DNA of 64,000 bases, taken from contig CAYMEV010000002.1 in assembly GCA_964389675.1 (NCBI GenBank), forward strand, positions 208,710-272,709, written 5' to 3'. Each line of letters starts with the position of its first letter. Positions within the stretch are counted from its first letter, which is position 1. Position numbers and translations under genes: made by a program. Under the pieces are notes generated by a model that saw only the letters and a program-made list of their open reading frames with translations, was not told the DNA's origin and did no database searches. Shown in pieces: positions 18,088-26,887 of this stretch. The stretch is from CAYMEV01 sp964389675 [NCBI: uncultured Candidatus Sumerlaeota bacterium]. GTDB lineage: Bacteria > CAYMEV01.

Positions 18088-19446
18088 TTATCCCTTTTCT
18101 TTTTCTATTGTTTCTTTGCTTAAATACTGCTTATAATCTGCGCATAGATAAAATGAGCCTGTGATGATTATCAGGCAATCCCGGCACAGGTCCCTCTCAT
18201 GCAGATATTCATAAGCCTCAGGCGGATTGTCCTTAAAGATATAACTGAACAAATCGCTCTTCAGTACTCCGCTTGATTTAAAGTCATATGCCCTCTCAGA
18301 TTCAGGTTTTTGGAAAATAGTTAAAAATGGGTTAAAATCCAATATTACCTTAATCATTCCTTCAATATCCTTGTCTTTCAGACAGCCGAATATGAGTATC
18401 TTCTTCCTGGATGGCCATATGCGCTCTATATTATCAAAAAGGCTTTGCAGGGAAGCTTTATTATGTGCAGCATCAAGCAGAAAATAAGAGCATCCCTTCT
18501 GGATTAATTCAAACCTGCATGCTGTATTGAAGTCCTTTAAGCAGAATCGGTTTTGCTCTATTATCTTTTCATCGATAAAGGATGCTACAGCAAATGCAAG
18601 GGAAAGGTTCTCGAGATGAAAATCAGGGTAATGCCTGCAGGGTTTAAGTGCTTTGTAATGGTCATTATTATAAAAAAACCTGATGCATTTGCTTGAGTGC
18701 TCATAGTAGAAGCTTCTGCCATAATGTTCTGGCCGGAAATCCTTAAGGATGTCCTTATAGGCATCAATATCGAGGTGCTTCTGATGCCCTATAAATAAAG
18801 GCTGACCTTCTCTGGCTATCTGAAGCTTCTCCAAAAAAATCTGGCCGAGTGTATTGCCGAGAATATTCGTGTGATCAAGGCTTATGGATGTAATGACCGC
18901 TATTCTTTTGTCATTAAGGCAGTTTACAGCATCATACCTGCCGCCTAATCCAATTTCAAATATATCCAGGTCCGTAGCCTTTTCATCAAAATGGATCTTT
19001 GCCATTATTGTAAGGATCTCAAACGTTGATGGACTAAAAGAGGGGTACTGCTGACTAAAATCCATGAATGAGGATTTTATACTGTTATAAAGCCTGTCAA
19101 ATTCACTGTTCGCAATCGGCCTGTTATTGATCTCAATTCTCTCATTGATTTTAAGAATGTGCGGGGAGGTGAACAGGCCTATCCTTTTATAGCCTTTTCT
19201 CAGTATATTATACAGGAACCTGCAGGTTGAACCCTTGCCCTTTGTTCCTGCAACTATGATCAGCGGCTTTTCATTATGGTCAGGTGATATAAGGTTGAAA
19301 AGATTTTTAAGGAGCAGAAACCTTTCTTCAGAAAATCCAAGGTCCTTTATTCCCCTTTTTTCATAATTAGCAAGGCTGTAGAGATCTGAAACAGATTCCG
19401 GATCAGGATTTGAAGCTGATGATCTTACTGAATTCCTGGTTTTCAT
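18088..19446 (-). CDS. folC: Dihydrofolate synthase / folylpolyglutamate synthase
   Basis: Mur-ligase-family enzyme that adds glutamate to dihydropteroate or folates. Visible motifs: the P-loop VAGTKGKGSTCRFLYNIL, TSPHILKINERIEIN, the metal-site EIGLGGRYDAVN, ITSISLDHTNILG, and the C-terminal DAAHNKASLQSL. About 450 residues. The ATG at 19446 (MKTRNSVRSS) gives a length near the family norm after a ~35-residue lead. An upstream in-frame ATG at 19500 would overlap the preceding gene by nearly 100 nt. With 19446 the overlap with the HTH-TPR gene is still 44 nt, and no good ribosome-binding site is seen, so the start is uncertain. Confidence 0.88.
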   Translation of the reverse strand: MKTRNSVRSSASNPDPESVSDLYSLANYEKRGIKDLGFSEERFLLLKNLFNLISPDHNEKPLIIVAGTKGKGSTCRFLYNILRKGYKRIGLFTSPHILKINERIEINNRPIANSEFDRLYNSIKSSFMDFSQQYPSFSPSTFEILTIMAKIHFDEKATDLDIFEIGLGGRYDAVNCLNDKRIAVITSISLDHTNILGNTLGQIFLEKLQIAREGQPLFIGHQKHLDIDAYKDILKDFRPEHYGRSFYYEHSSKCIRFFYNNDHYKALKPCRHYPDFHLENLSLAFAVASFIDEKIIEQNRFCLKDFNTACRFELIQKGCSYFLLDAAHNKASLQSLFDNIERIWPSRKKILIFGCLKDKDIEGMIKVILDFNPFLTIFQKPESERAYDFKSSGVLKSDLFSYIFKDNPPEAYEYLHERDLCRDCLIIITGSFYLCADYKQYLSKETIEKEKG

Positions 19447-20218
19447 ACAGGTTGACAAGATCCTTATCATTCTCTGCAATGAATTTAAGTGTAGGATCAA
19501 ATTTTACAGCATCCTTAAGGGTCTTAAGAGCGTTTTTTGTGTCATTCTCTTTAGCGTAGGCGCATGCCAGGCAATAAAGATTATAGGAATTATGAGGCTC
19601 AGTCTTTGCAATAGACCTGAAAATCCTCATTGCATCCTTGGTGCTTCCTGTCTGCAGGTAAATAATACCCTCTGTTATCTTGGCTTCTATATCTTTGGGG
19701 GAAGCATCCGGTTTTTCAAGGTTTGAAATATAATTGTAATAGGATTTTGCTTTGTAGCAGACATCTATTTCAGAACTATAATTGCTGATTATTTCGTTAA
19801 AAAGCTCCTTAACCGATCTTCTCTGCTGATCAAGAGGTTTTTGCCTGTCTATCTGATGGAATTGCCTGATAGCTTTCTCATAGAGTTCAACAGCTTTTGC
19901 TCTGTGGGCCATATCAGCTTTTGATCTGACTTCTATATTGGTAATAGCATTTTTAGACCTTTTATCTGGTTTATCTGCCGGCTGTTTGATTACGGTTTTT
20001 TCATCTTTTGAAGCTTTTGCAGATTTTCCTGATGGTTTCGGAACATTCTTCAACCTGTCATCCGAAGACGCATATGACAGTTTGAGCCTTTTAAGCTTAT
20101 TGGTAACTGAGCTTATTGTTATGCCCAGATGTTCTGCCATTTCAGGGACAGTAAGCTTAAAGTGATTTTCTTTTAGGAACTCTACGTCTTCATCTGTCCA
20201 TTTTTTCCTGCTGGCCAA
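19403..20218 (-). CDS. HTH (SANT/Myb-like) plus TPR protein
   Basis: 271 residues. Residues 1-50 (SRKKWTDEDVEFLKENHFKL, then VPEMAEHLGITISSVTNKLKRLKLS) form a three-helix DNA-binding motif like GcrA/Myb-type bacterial HTHs, with Trp 7 conserved. A Lys/Ser-rich linker (~52-95) follows. From ~110 onward there are TPR helices (KAVELYEKAIRQF, AMRIFRSIAKTEPHNSYNLYCLACAYA, ALKTLKDAVKFDP). The start is TTG 20218, preceded by AGAGGTGA with proper spacing. Likely a DNA-binding protein that recruits a partner through its TPRs (inference). It is divergent from dprA across a 147-nt AT-rich gap and overlaps folC, with which it is probably co-transcribed. Exact family not recognised. Confidence 0.75.
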   Translation of the reverse strand: MASRKKWTDEDVEFLKENHFKLTVPEMAEHLGITISSVTNKLKRLKLSYASSDDRLKNVPKPSGKSAKASKDEKTVIKQPADKPDKRSKNAITNIEVRSKADMAHRAKAVELYEKAIRQFHQIDRQKPLDQQRRSVKELFNEIISNYSSEIDVCYKAKSYYNYISNLEKPDASPKDIEAKITEGIIYLQTGSTKDAMRIFRSIAKTEPHNSYNLYCLACAYAKENDTKNALKTLKDAVKFDPTLKFIAENDKDLVNLYENQEFSKIISFKS

Positions 20219-20327
20219 TGTTAATCACCTCTTGTTAAATATGTTTTAAAATTTACCTTGTAAAGGTATGAGTATATTATTATTATAAGGCTTCTTGTCA
20301 AGATTAAATTTTTGGTTTATTTTTTTT

Positions 20328-20356
20328 TTGCAATTTATTAACATTATATATATATA
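20328..20356 (+). promoter_or_regulatory. Predicted promoter of dprA-smg-topA
   Basis: TTGCAA at 20328-20333 and TATATA at 20351-20356 with 17 nt between. The -10 box lies only 9 nt before the dprA ATG (20366), so transcription from it would start almost at the start codon, giving a leaderless or nearly leaderless mRNA. Confidence 0.4.
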
Positions 20357-20365
20357 GAATCACTT

Positions 20366-21472
20366 ATGGATGAAATCAGACGTAATACTCTAATTATGCT
20401 CAATCAGGTAATATCCTTTGAAAAAATACAGGCTCTTGTAAATGATGATGATTACTGCAGGAATGTGTATAAATGGATAATTAATTCAGATATTAACCGG
20501 CTGAAGAACATAGTAAACCATCCCGAGAAGCATAAAGAGCAGCTGGGATATGAGTTTTTAAGAAAACAGCTGGAATATGCCGGGAATAATGGTATCAGGA
20601 TAGTCACATTCTGTGAGGAAGATTACCCTGAGAGGCTCAAGAATATATATCAGCCCCCGCCTGTAATATATATCAGGGGTAAATTTAATTTAGGAGACTC
20701 ATTGGCGGTTGTTGGGACAAGGAAGGCTACTCCCTATGGCAGAAATGCAGTCAGGCAGATATTACCAGGACTGATAAGTGAAGCTATAAGTATAATAAGC
20801 GGTATGGCTTATGGAATAGATTATTATGCTCAAAAAATATGTATTGAATGCGGAGGTTATACAATAGGCGTCCTTGGGACAGGTATTGATATTATTTATC
20901 CTTCTCAGAACAAAGCCCTCTACGAGATGATTATTGGCCAGGGAAGCTGTCTTTTATCAGAGTTTCCCATAGGATTCAGCCCCACAAAATATTCTTTCCT
21001 GCAAAGAAACAGGATCATAAGTGGATTAGCAGATGCAGTCCTTGTAGTTGAGAGCAGGGAGAAGGGCGGGGCGCTTTCAACAGCTAATTTTGCCCTGGAA
21101 CAGGGCAAAGATGTGTTCAGTGTCCCCGGCTCAATCTTTTCATTACAGTCCGCAGGATGCAATAATCTTATCAAGCAGGGAGCATTTCCTGTTACAGATC
21201 CAGATGATATCCTTTTTGTATTAGGCAAAAAGAATATAGACAGCAGAGCTTTTAAAGAAACATATAAGAAAAATATCAGTATTTCTGAAGAGGAGAAAAA
21301 AATATTGCAATTATTGGACAGAGGATATACAGCTTTTGATATGCTACTTGATAATCTCAGCTTTGAAATAGGGTATCTTTACAATTTATTATTTGATCTT
21401 GAAAGAAAAGGTTATATAAGAAGAGAAGCAGGGAACAGATATTTCAGAATTCTCTGCAAAGGAGACAGTTGA
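20366..21472 (+). CDS. dprA: DNA-processing protein DprA
   Basis: Loads RecA onto incoming single-stranded DNA during natural transformation. 368 residues with the full Rossmann-like core: LAVVGTRKATPYGRNAVRQI, IISGMAYGIDYYAQKIC, VLGTGIDIIYP, LSEFPIGFSPTKYSFLQRNRIISGL, ESREKGGALSTANFALEQGKDVFSVPG. A C-terminal winged-helix domain (~300-368) and an N-terminal helical (SAM-like) part are both present. It is the first gene of the widespread dprA-smg-topA block. No Shine-Dalgarno sequence is seen before the ATG. With the secretin and PilT-like gene in the window, competence is plausible but unproven. Confidence 0.95.
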   Translation: MDEIRRNTLIMLNQVISFEKIQALVNDDDYCRNVYKWIINSDINRLKNIVNHPEKHKEQLGYEFLRKQLEYAGNNGIRIVTFCEEDYPERLKNIYQPPPVIYIRGKFNLGDSLAVVGTRKATPYGRNAVRQILPGLISEAISIISGMAYGIDYYAQKICIECGGYTIGVLGTGIDIIYPSQNKALYEMIIGQGSCLLSEFPIGFSPTKYSFLQRNRIISGLADAVLVVESREKGGALSTANFALEQGKDVFSVPGSIFSLQSAGCNNLIKQGAFPVTDPDDILFVLGKKNIDSRAFKETYKKNISISEEEKKILQLLDRGYTAFDMLLDNLSFEIGYLYNLLFDLERKGYIRREAGNRYFRILCKGDS

Positions 21473-21961
21473 ATGGCTAACAGTGATTTTCTAAGGCTTC
21501 TGGGGCTTATTATTGATAAGCTTTCTGAAGAGAATGAATTTGATATTGATTTTAATGAAGAATTCTTAAAATATCTTGAATCCAACGGTTTTGAAAATGC
21601 AGATATCGACAAGGCATTTAAGCTTATTAAAAGGCTTATGAATATAGGCAGGGAAGAAAAGGAGAGCTTCTTCATATCTGACGATAAGGGCTACGGCGTC
21701 AGGATATATACTCCAGAGGAGGCAATATTATATAATTATGGCGCGTTGAAAAGGCTTTTTCATTTGAAGGAGTTTTATTTTATTGAGGATGAGATTATTG
21801 AAGAGGTAATTGATATTCTGCTTGGCCTTTCAGTTGATGATGAAGTAATAAGCGAGGATTTTATAGATTCACTTCTAAATACTATATTTCTGGATTATGG
21901 TTATTTTGACCGGATAGCTGGTATTGCTTCATGGAAACATAGCCTGAATCTCATACATTAA
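21473..21961 (+). CDS. smg: Smg/DUF494 family protein
   Basis: 162 residues, acidic and helical, with two halves: a C-terminal-like DFLRLLGLIIDKLSEENEF helical start and the VRIYTPEEAILYNYGALKRLF segment that resembles the conserved part of Smg. Position is the main support: Smg typically lies directly between dprA (smf) and topA, as here. It begins at the base after the dprA stop and ends 9 nt before topA. The molecular function of Smg is unknown. Sequence similarity alone would be only moderate, so the gene symbol rests largely on context. Confidence 0.7.
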   Translation: MANSDFLRLLGLIIDKLSEENEFDIDFNEEFLKYLESNGFENADIDKAFKLIKRLMNIGREEKESFFISDDKGYGVRIYTPEEAILYNYGALKRLFHLKEFYFIEDEIIEEVIDILLGLSVDDEVISEDFIDSLLNTIFLDYGYFDRIAGIASWKHSLNLIH

Positions 21962-21970
21962 TAAGCCCTT

Positions 21971-24358
21971 ATGTCAAAATTAGTAATTGTAGAATCACCA
22001 AAGAAAGCAAAAACCATAGCAGGTAAACTGGACAGCAGTTTTAAAGTAATATCGACAAAGGGGCATATTAAGGATCTTCCTAAAAAACGTATCGGTATAG
22101 ATGTAAATAATAATTTTGAATGTGAATGGGTAGCAGTCCCTGGCAAGGAAAAGCTGATTAATGAAATAATAAGGAAAGCAAGATCAGCCACTCAGGTGCT
22201 GTTGGCATCTGACCCTGACAGGGAGGGTGAAGCGATATCCTATCACATATTTGAGATCCTTAAGGAAATAAACCCCAATATAAAGAGAATAGTCTTTAAT
22301 GAAATTACCCAGAAAGCAATCATAAATGCCGTCAAATCACCAAGGGATATTGATATTCGCCTTTTTGAATCACAAAAGGCCAGAAGGATACTGGACAGGC
22401 TTGTCGGATTTCTTTTAAGCCCGCTTCTGATATACTTCTTGAAGAGGAATCTCAGCGCAGGGAGGGTCCAGTCAGTAGCCCTGAAACTGATAGTGGACCA
22501 GGAAAGGTCCGTTTTAGCATTTATACCGGAAGAATACTGGAGGGTTTTTGGCCTTTTCAGGCATGCCAAAGGGAATATTGAATGTGAGCTGAAAAAGATA
22601 AATGGGAATAAGCCCGTCATTGATACAGCAGAAAAAGCAGAAAGGCTTGTCCAGGAGGTAAAAAATGCCTCTTTCAGCGTAAGCGACATCATTCAAAATA
22701 CAATAAAAAAGACTCCGCCAGAGCCATTTAAGACAAGCACACTCCAGCAGGAAGCGAATATAAGGTTCGGGTTCAGCGGGAAAAGGACAATGATGATCGC
22801 TCAGGGATTGTACGAGGGCAAGACAATAGGGAAAGAAGAGATCGGCCTCATTACATATATGAGGACTGACTCAGTAAGGGTCTCTGATGAAGCTAAAAAT
22901 GAAGCACTGAGGTATATACAGGAAAAGCTCGGGCTGAAGGCTCAAATACATAAGCCAGGCCAGAAAAGCAGGGGAATAAAGATCCAGGATGCCCATGAGG
23001 CAATAAGGCCTTCAGACCCGTACCTGTCACCTGATACAATCAGCAGGTATCTTTCAAGAGACGAATACAGGGTATATGACCTTATATGGAGAAGGTTCAT
23101 AGCCTCCTATCTGGATAATGCAGTTTATGACAAGCTCTCTGTATATATCGATGGAGACAAAAAATATATATTTGAAGCTGATTTTTTAAAGCTGTCAAAT
23201 GAAGGGTTCTTAAGTATATACAGGCCAGTCAGCATGATTAAGACAGCAGAATCTGTACCAGGCCTGAAGAAAGGTGAAAAAATAGAACTTGACAGCATAA
23301 GGCCTGAACAGCATTTTACTGAACCTCCAAAAAGGTATACGGAAGCATCTTTGATCAAGGCTCTTGAAAAACAGGGTATCGGAAGGCCCTCGACCTATGC
23401 TACAATTCTTGATACGCTGAAGAAGCGCGAATATATAAAGCTTGATAAAAAGACGATACTCCCTCTTTTTATAGGTTTTTTTGTAAGCAGTATTCTTGAT
23501 GAATATTTCAGCGATATAATCAATGTCCATTTTACTGCTGAGATGGAGGATAAGCTTGACAGGATTGAACAGGGCAAGGTGGACTGGATTGATATGATGG
23601 GTAATTTTTACCGTCTTTTGCATAAGAGTGTCAACAATGCTAAAAAGGAGCTTCAGAAGGGTATAAGTACGGATATAAAATGCCCTGCCTGCGGTAAAAA
23701 CATGGCTATCAGATTCAGCAGCAAGGGGGAATACCTGTCGTGTACAAACTATCCCTACTGCAAAACAAGAAAGAATCTGGGTCATGATGAGAAATTTAAT
23801 ATTATAATTGAAGAGGAAGGAGATATCAGCAAAAAATGCCCGGAATGCGGGAAAACCCTGGTACTGAAGACGGGAAAATACGGGAAATTTTATGGCTGTT
23901 CAGGTTTTCCGGAATGCCGTTATACAGAGCCTCTGGAAAAGCCGCCGAAGCACGGATTGTCTCTCGAAATGATCCCTGAATCCTATAGATACTGTAAAAA
24001 ATGCAAAAGCCCTCTTAAGATAGTTGGTGGAAATTTTTCAAATTATATGGTGTGTGAAAATCCTGACTGCAGAGATAAATATCAGGTAAGAACAGGAATC
24101 AAATGCCCTGATGAGAGCTGTGGCGGAGAACTGATAGAGAAACACAACAAAAAGGAAAAGCCCTATTACGCATGTTCAAACTACCCCAAATGCAGAATTA
24201 CTGTCCCTTATATGCCTGTAGATAAGAAATGCCCGAAATGCGGCTATGGTGTTATGTACAGGAATGAAACAAAGGACAGGATTACTTTCACCTGTGCAAA
24301 TAAAGAATGCAAGCATAGAGAAACTGTCAGGAAAGAGGATAATCCCCCTAATAAATAA
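21971..24358 (+). CDS. topA: DNA topoisomerase I (type IA)
   Basis: Relaxes negatively supercoiled DNA. 795 residues. The Toprim domain starts KLVIVESPKKAKTIAGKL and holds LASDPDREGEAISYH. The catalytic Tyr is in EIGLITYMRTDSVRVSDEA. QDAHEAIRPSD and the GIGRPSTYATILDTLKKREY motif are present. The C-terminus carries five CxxC-type zinc ribbons between ~560 and 785 (CPACGKNM, CPECGKTL, CKKCKSPL, CPDESCGGEL, CPKCGYGV), more than the three of E. coli. It is the third gene of the dprA-smg-topA operon and runs convergently into the RNase G gene, overlapping it by 11 nt. Confidence 0.97.
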   Translation: MSKLVIVESPKKAKTIAGKLDSSFKVISTKGHIKDLPKKRIGIDVNNNFECEWVAVPGKEKLINEIIRKARSATQVLLASDPDREGEAISYHIFEILKEINPNIKRIVFNEITQKAIINAVKSPRDIDIRLFESQKARRILDRLVGFLLSPLLIYFLKRNLSAGRVQSVALKLIVDQERSVLAFIPEEYWRVFGLFRHAKGNIECELKKINGNKPVIDTAEKAERLVQEVKNASFSVSDIIQNTIKKTPPEPFKTSTLQQEANIRFGFSGKRTMMIAQGLYEGKTIGKEEIGLITYMRTDSVRVSDEAKNEALRYIQEKLGLKAQIHKPGQKSRGIKIQDAHEAIRPSDPYLSPDTISRYLSRDEYRVYDLIWRRFIASYLDNAVYDKLSVYIDGDKKYIFEADFLKLSNEGFLSIYRPVSMIKTAESVPGLKKGEKIELDSIRPEQHFTEPPKRYTEASLIKALEKQGIGRPSTYATILDTLKKREYIKLDKKTILPLFIGFFVSSILDEYFSDIINVHFTAEMEDKLDRIEQGKVDWIDMMGNFYRLLHKSVNNAKKELQKGISTDIKCPACGKNMAIRFSSKGEYLSCTNYPYCKTRKNLGHDEKFNIIIEEEGDISKKCPECGKTLVLKTGKYGKFYGCSGFPECRYTEPLEKPPKHGLSLEMIPESYRYCKKCKSPLKIVGGNFSNYMVCENPDCRDKYQVRTGIKCPDESCGGELIEKHNKKEKPYYACSNYPKCRITVPYMPVDKKCPKCGYGVMYRNETKDRITFTCANKECKHRETVRKEDNPPNK

Positions 24359-25844
24359 TATCAAAATTTCCCTGGTGGAGATTGGGATCTAACCGGATAG
24401 AAAGATTTGGGTGAGTATTTCCGAATATATCATTAAGTATCATATCCCTGTGTTTGTAAAAATCCTGGGCCAGGTCCGGGTGAATCCTGATAGTAAATTC
24501 CTGGTTCTTTATCTTTTTCCGGTTCATCGAGAGATCCTTGTGGATCTCAGAAAGAACGGTGATGCTGTTTTTGATAGTCCCTTTCCCCTGGCAGTAAGGA
24601 CAGGTTTTTGTAAGCATTTTTTCGAGGCTGATCTTTACCCTCTTTCTTGTCATCTCTATAAGGCCAAGCTTGCTTATCTGTAAAATAGTGGTTTTAGCCC
24701 GGTCTTTCATGAGTTCTGCCTCAAGGGTGGTAAATATCAGCTCTTTATTCTCCTGTTCCTCCATATCGATAAAGTCAATTATTATTATGCCTCCCAGGTT
24801 CCTTAGCCTGATCTGCCTTACGATCTCCTTGCATGCCTCTATATTAGTCTTTACGATAGTCTCCTCCAGGGATTTATTGCCCAGGTATTTGCCTGTATTT
24901 ACATCTATTGAGACCAGGGCTTCAGTCTGATCAATAACTATGTAACCCCCTGATTTAAGCCAGACTTTCCTTTTCAATGCCTTGACCAGTTCGCTGTCAA
25001 TATTGAACTTGTCAAAGATAGGCTTGTATGAAGAATAAAGCTTTACCCTGTCTGTAAGATGGGGGAAAAATTTATTAACAAAATCCAGAAGCTCTTCATA
25101 GTCATTCTGATTATCCAGTATGAAAGAGGCAATATCGGAGGTAAATACATCCCGTGCAAGCCTCTGGATAATCCCGAGGTCCTTATGCAGAAGGCAGGGG
25201 GCAAGTGATTCCTCATAGCGTGCTTTGACCTCATCCCAAAGCTTATGGAGTATTATCATATCACCTTTCAGGTCTTCTTCATTGTGCCCTTCACAGGCTG
25301 TCCGCAGAATATAGCCGCCCTTATTATCATTTATCCTGTCCATGATCCCCTTTAAGCGTTTCCGTTCACTTTCTGAAGAAATCCTTCTTGATATTCCTAT
25401 ATGCTGAATTGTAGGCATATATACTACATACCTTCCTGGAAAGGAAACATGGGAAGTAATCCTGGGCCCCTTTGTGCCTATTGACTCTTTTACCACATGT
25501 ACCAGGATCTCCTGTCCTTCAATAAGCAGGTCATCTATATTTGTATTGAGCTTTTTATCATCGCCGGAGTCTTCTATTTCCTGTTCCTCTTCTTCTCCAG
25601 CCTCAAGGTTTTCAGGAAAATAATGGACATCATCAACATAAAGGAAAGCATCCTTTCCAATCCCGATATCAACAAAGGCTGCCTCCATTCCTGGAAGAAC
25701 CCTTGTGACCTTGCCCTTATATATATTGCCTGCCAGCCTTGTCTGGCTCTTCCTCTCAATATAAAGCTCACACAACTGACCATCCTCAAGGAGAGCCACT
25801 TTAGTCTCAAAAGGGTTTGTAGATGCAATAAGTTCTTTATACAT
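24348..25844 (-). CDS. rng: Ribonuclease G/E family endoribonuclease
   Basis: Processes rRNA and decays mRNA. 498 residues, matching RNase G rather than the longer RNase E. It opens MYKELIASTNPFETKVALLEDGQL. The S1 domain follows (GNIYKGKVTRVLPGMEAAFVDIGIGKDAFLYVDDV) with a ~20-residue Glu/Asp-rich insertion (AGEEEEQEIEDSGDD). Catalytic Asp residues lie in VSIDVNTGKYLG and IIIIDFIDMEEQ. The Zn-link is CPYCQGKG. No degradosome tail is present. The symbol follows length and domain content. Convergent with topA; the next upstream minus gene is the acyltransferase, 92 nt away. Confidence 0.95.
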   Translation of the reverse strand: MYKELIASTNPFETKVALLEDGQLCELYIERKSQTRLAGNIYKGKVTRVLPGMEAAFVDIGIGKDAFLYVDDVHYFPENLEAGEEEEQEIEDSGDDKKLNTNIDDLLIEGQEILVHVVKESIGTKGPRITSHVSFPGRYVVYMPTIQHIGISRRISSESERKRLKGIMDRINDNKGGYILRTACEGHNEEDLKGDMIILHKLWDEVKARYEESLAPCLLHKDLGIIQRLARDVFTSDIASFILDNQNDYEELLDFVNKFFPHLTDRVKLYSSYKPIFDKFNIDSELVKALKRKVWLKSGGYIVIDQTEALVSIDVNTGKYLGNKSLEETIVKTNIEACKEIVRQIRLRNLGGIIIIDFIDMEEQENKELIFTTLEAELMKDRAKTTILQISKLGLIEMTRKRVKISLEKMLTKTCPYCQGKGTIKNSITVLSEIHKDLSMNRKKIKNQEFTIRIHPDLAQDFYKHRDMILNDIFGNTHPNLSIRLDPNLHQGNFDIIY

Positions 25845-25936
25845 AATATTCTTTTATGGTTTTTATAAATGATTATACATTATCATTTATTAATTAGTTT
25901 CAAATATATTACCAGATAAATCAAATACAGGGATTA

Positions 25937-26857
25937 TTAATCCTGAAAGAGTGAATTGGGTTTTCCTTTTGTATGAACATCACACAGGTAGAGATAGTAC
26001 AGATACAGACCGGGGTATTTTCTTACGTAGGCTTCAAGCAGTTTTATGTACCTGTTCATGGCTTTATGAATAAATTCGCTCTTTTTCAGCTTCCCAGGAT
26101 CGAGGTTTATTGGTTTTTCAAGATGAATTACAATATTTTTCTCTCCCCTGACCGGAAAGACAGGTATTATTGATGCCCCTGACAAATAAGCCAGCTTAAA
26201 AGGGCCCTCGGAAAAAAAAGCATCACGGCCCAGGAATTCTGTCCTGACAAAGTTCCTTCCATATCTTCCGTCGGCAGCTATTCCCACTGTCTTTCCAGCA
26301 CGCAGAAGCTTCAGCGCATTTCTCAAGCCGGATTCGTGATGCAGAAAAGCTGTCCCCGCCCTGCTGAAAAGCCTGTCCTTTATTCTTAGTGTATTTATCT
26401 GCGATCTGTCTGTTATCATGTTTTCACGAATAAGCTCGGTAGGCGGAATTCCTATCTGATGATAGCCCTTTATGCAGGACAGGGATGGTATAATCCCTGT
26501 ATTGGGCCCAAAGTGAGACAGCAGAAGGAGTGTTCCTGAGCCCTGCTCTCCGGTAAGGCCACCACCGCTGAAATATGCTGAACTGATCAGTGCATCCGGT
26601 CTTGAGAAGTAAAATATATCCATTTCATTCAAAATATGTTCTGTTATTGCTCTTTTTGATATATCACCGTCTGAAAAGCAGTTCTCCGATGCTATCCGGG
26701 AAAGGCCCTCCATCTTTTTCCTGAGAAATGGCAGGTAAAGGCTGTTTAGTGAACGGACTGCTTTCCATATAAAAAAAGGCGGGAAAAATGATAATACAGG
26801 CCTTACTGCTATCCAGAGAAAATAACGAAAAAAGGATTTAATAATTCTTGAAGCCAT
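25937..26857 (-). CDS. LpxL/HtrB-family acyltransferase, altered active site
   Basis: 306 residues; membrane-associated N-terminus (FFRYFLWIAVRPVLSFFPPFFIWKA). The family catalyses late acylation of lipid A, or related lipid acyl transfer, using H(x4)D/E. The expected motif here reads LLLLSHFGPNTGII: the His is present but Thr occupies the position of the acid. Other family features remain: RSQINTLRIKDRLF, LHHESGLRNALKLLRAGKTVGIAADGRYG and the GASIIPVFPVRG segment. The enzyme may use another residue, transfer to a different substrate, or be inactive. Stand-alone minus-strand gene, 30 nt from the divergent K+ channel gene. Confidence 0.75.
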   Translation of the reverse strand: MASRIIKSFFRYFLWIAVRPVLSFFPPFFIWKAVRSLNSLYLPFLRKKMEGLSRIASENCFSDGDISKRAITEHILNEMDIFYFSRPDALISSAYFSGGGLTGEQGSGTLLLLSHFGPNTGIIPSLSCIKGYHQIGIPPTELIRENMITDRSQINTLRIKDRLFSRAGTAFLHHESGLRNALKLLRAGKTVGIAADGRYGRNFVRTEFLGRDAFFSEGPFKLAYLSGASIIPVFPVRGEKNIVIHLEKPINLDPGKLKKSEFIHKAMNRYIKLLEAYVRKYPGLYLYYLYLCDVHTKGKPNSLFQD

Positions 26858-26887
26858 TGCAATTACTATTATAATAAAGTAATAGTT

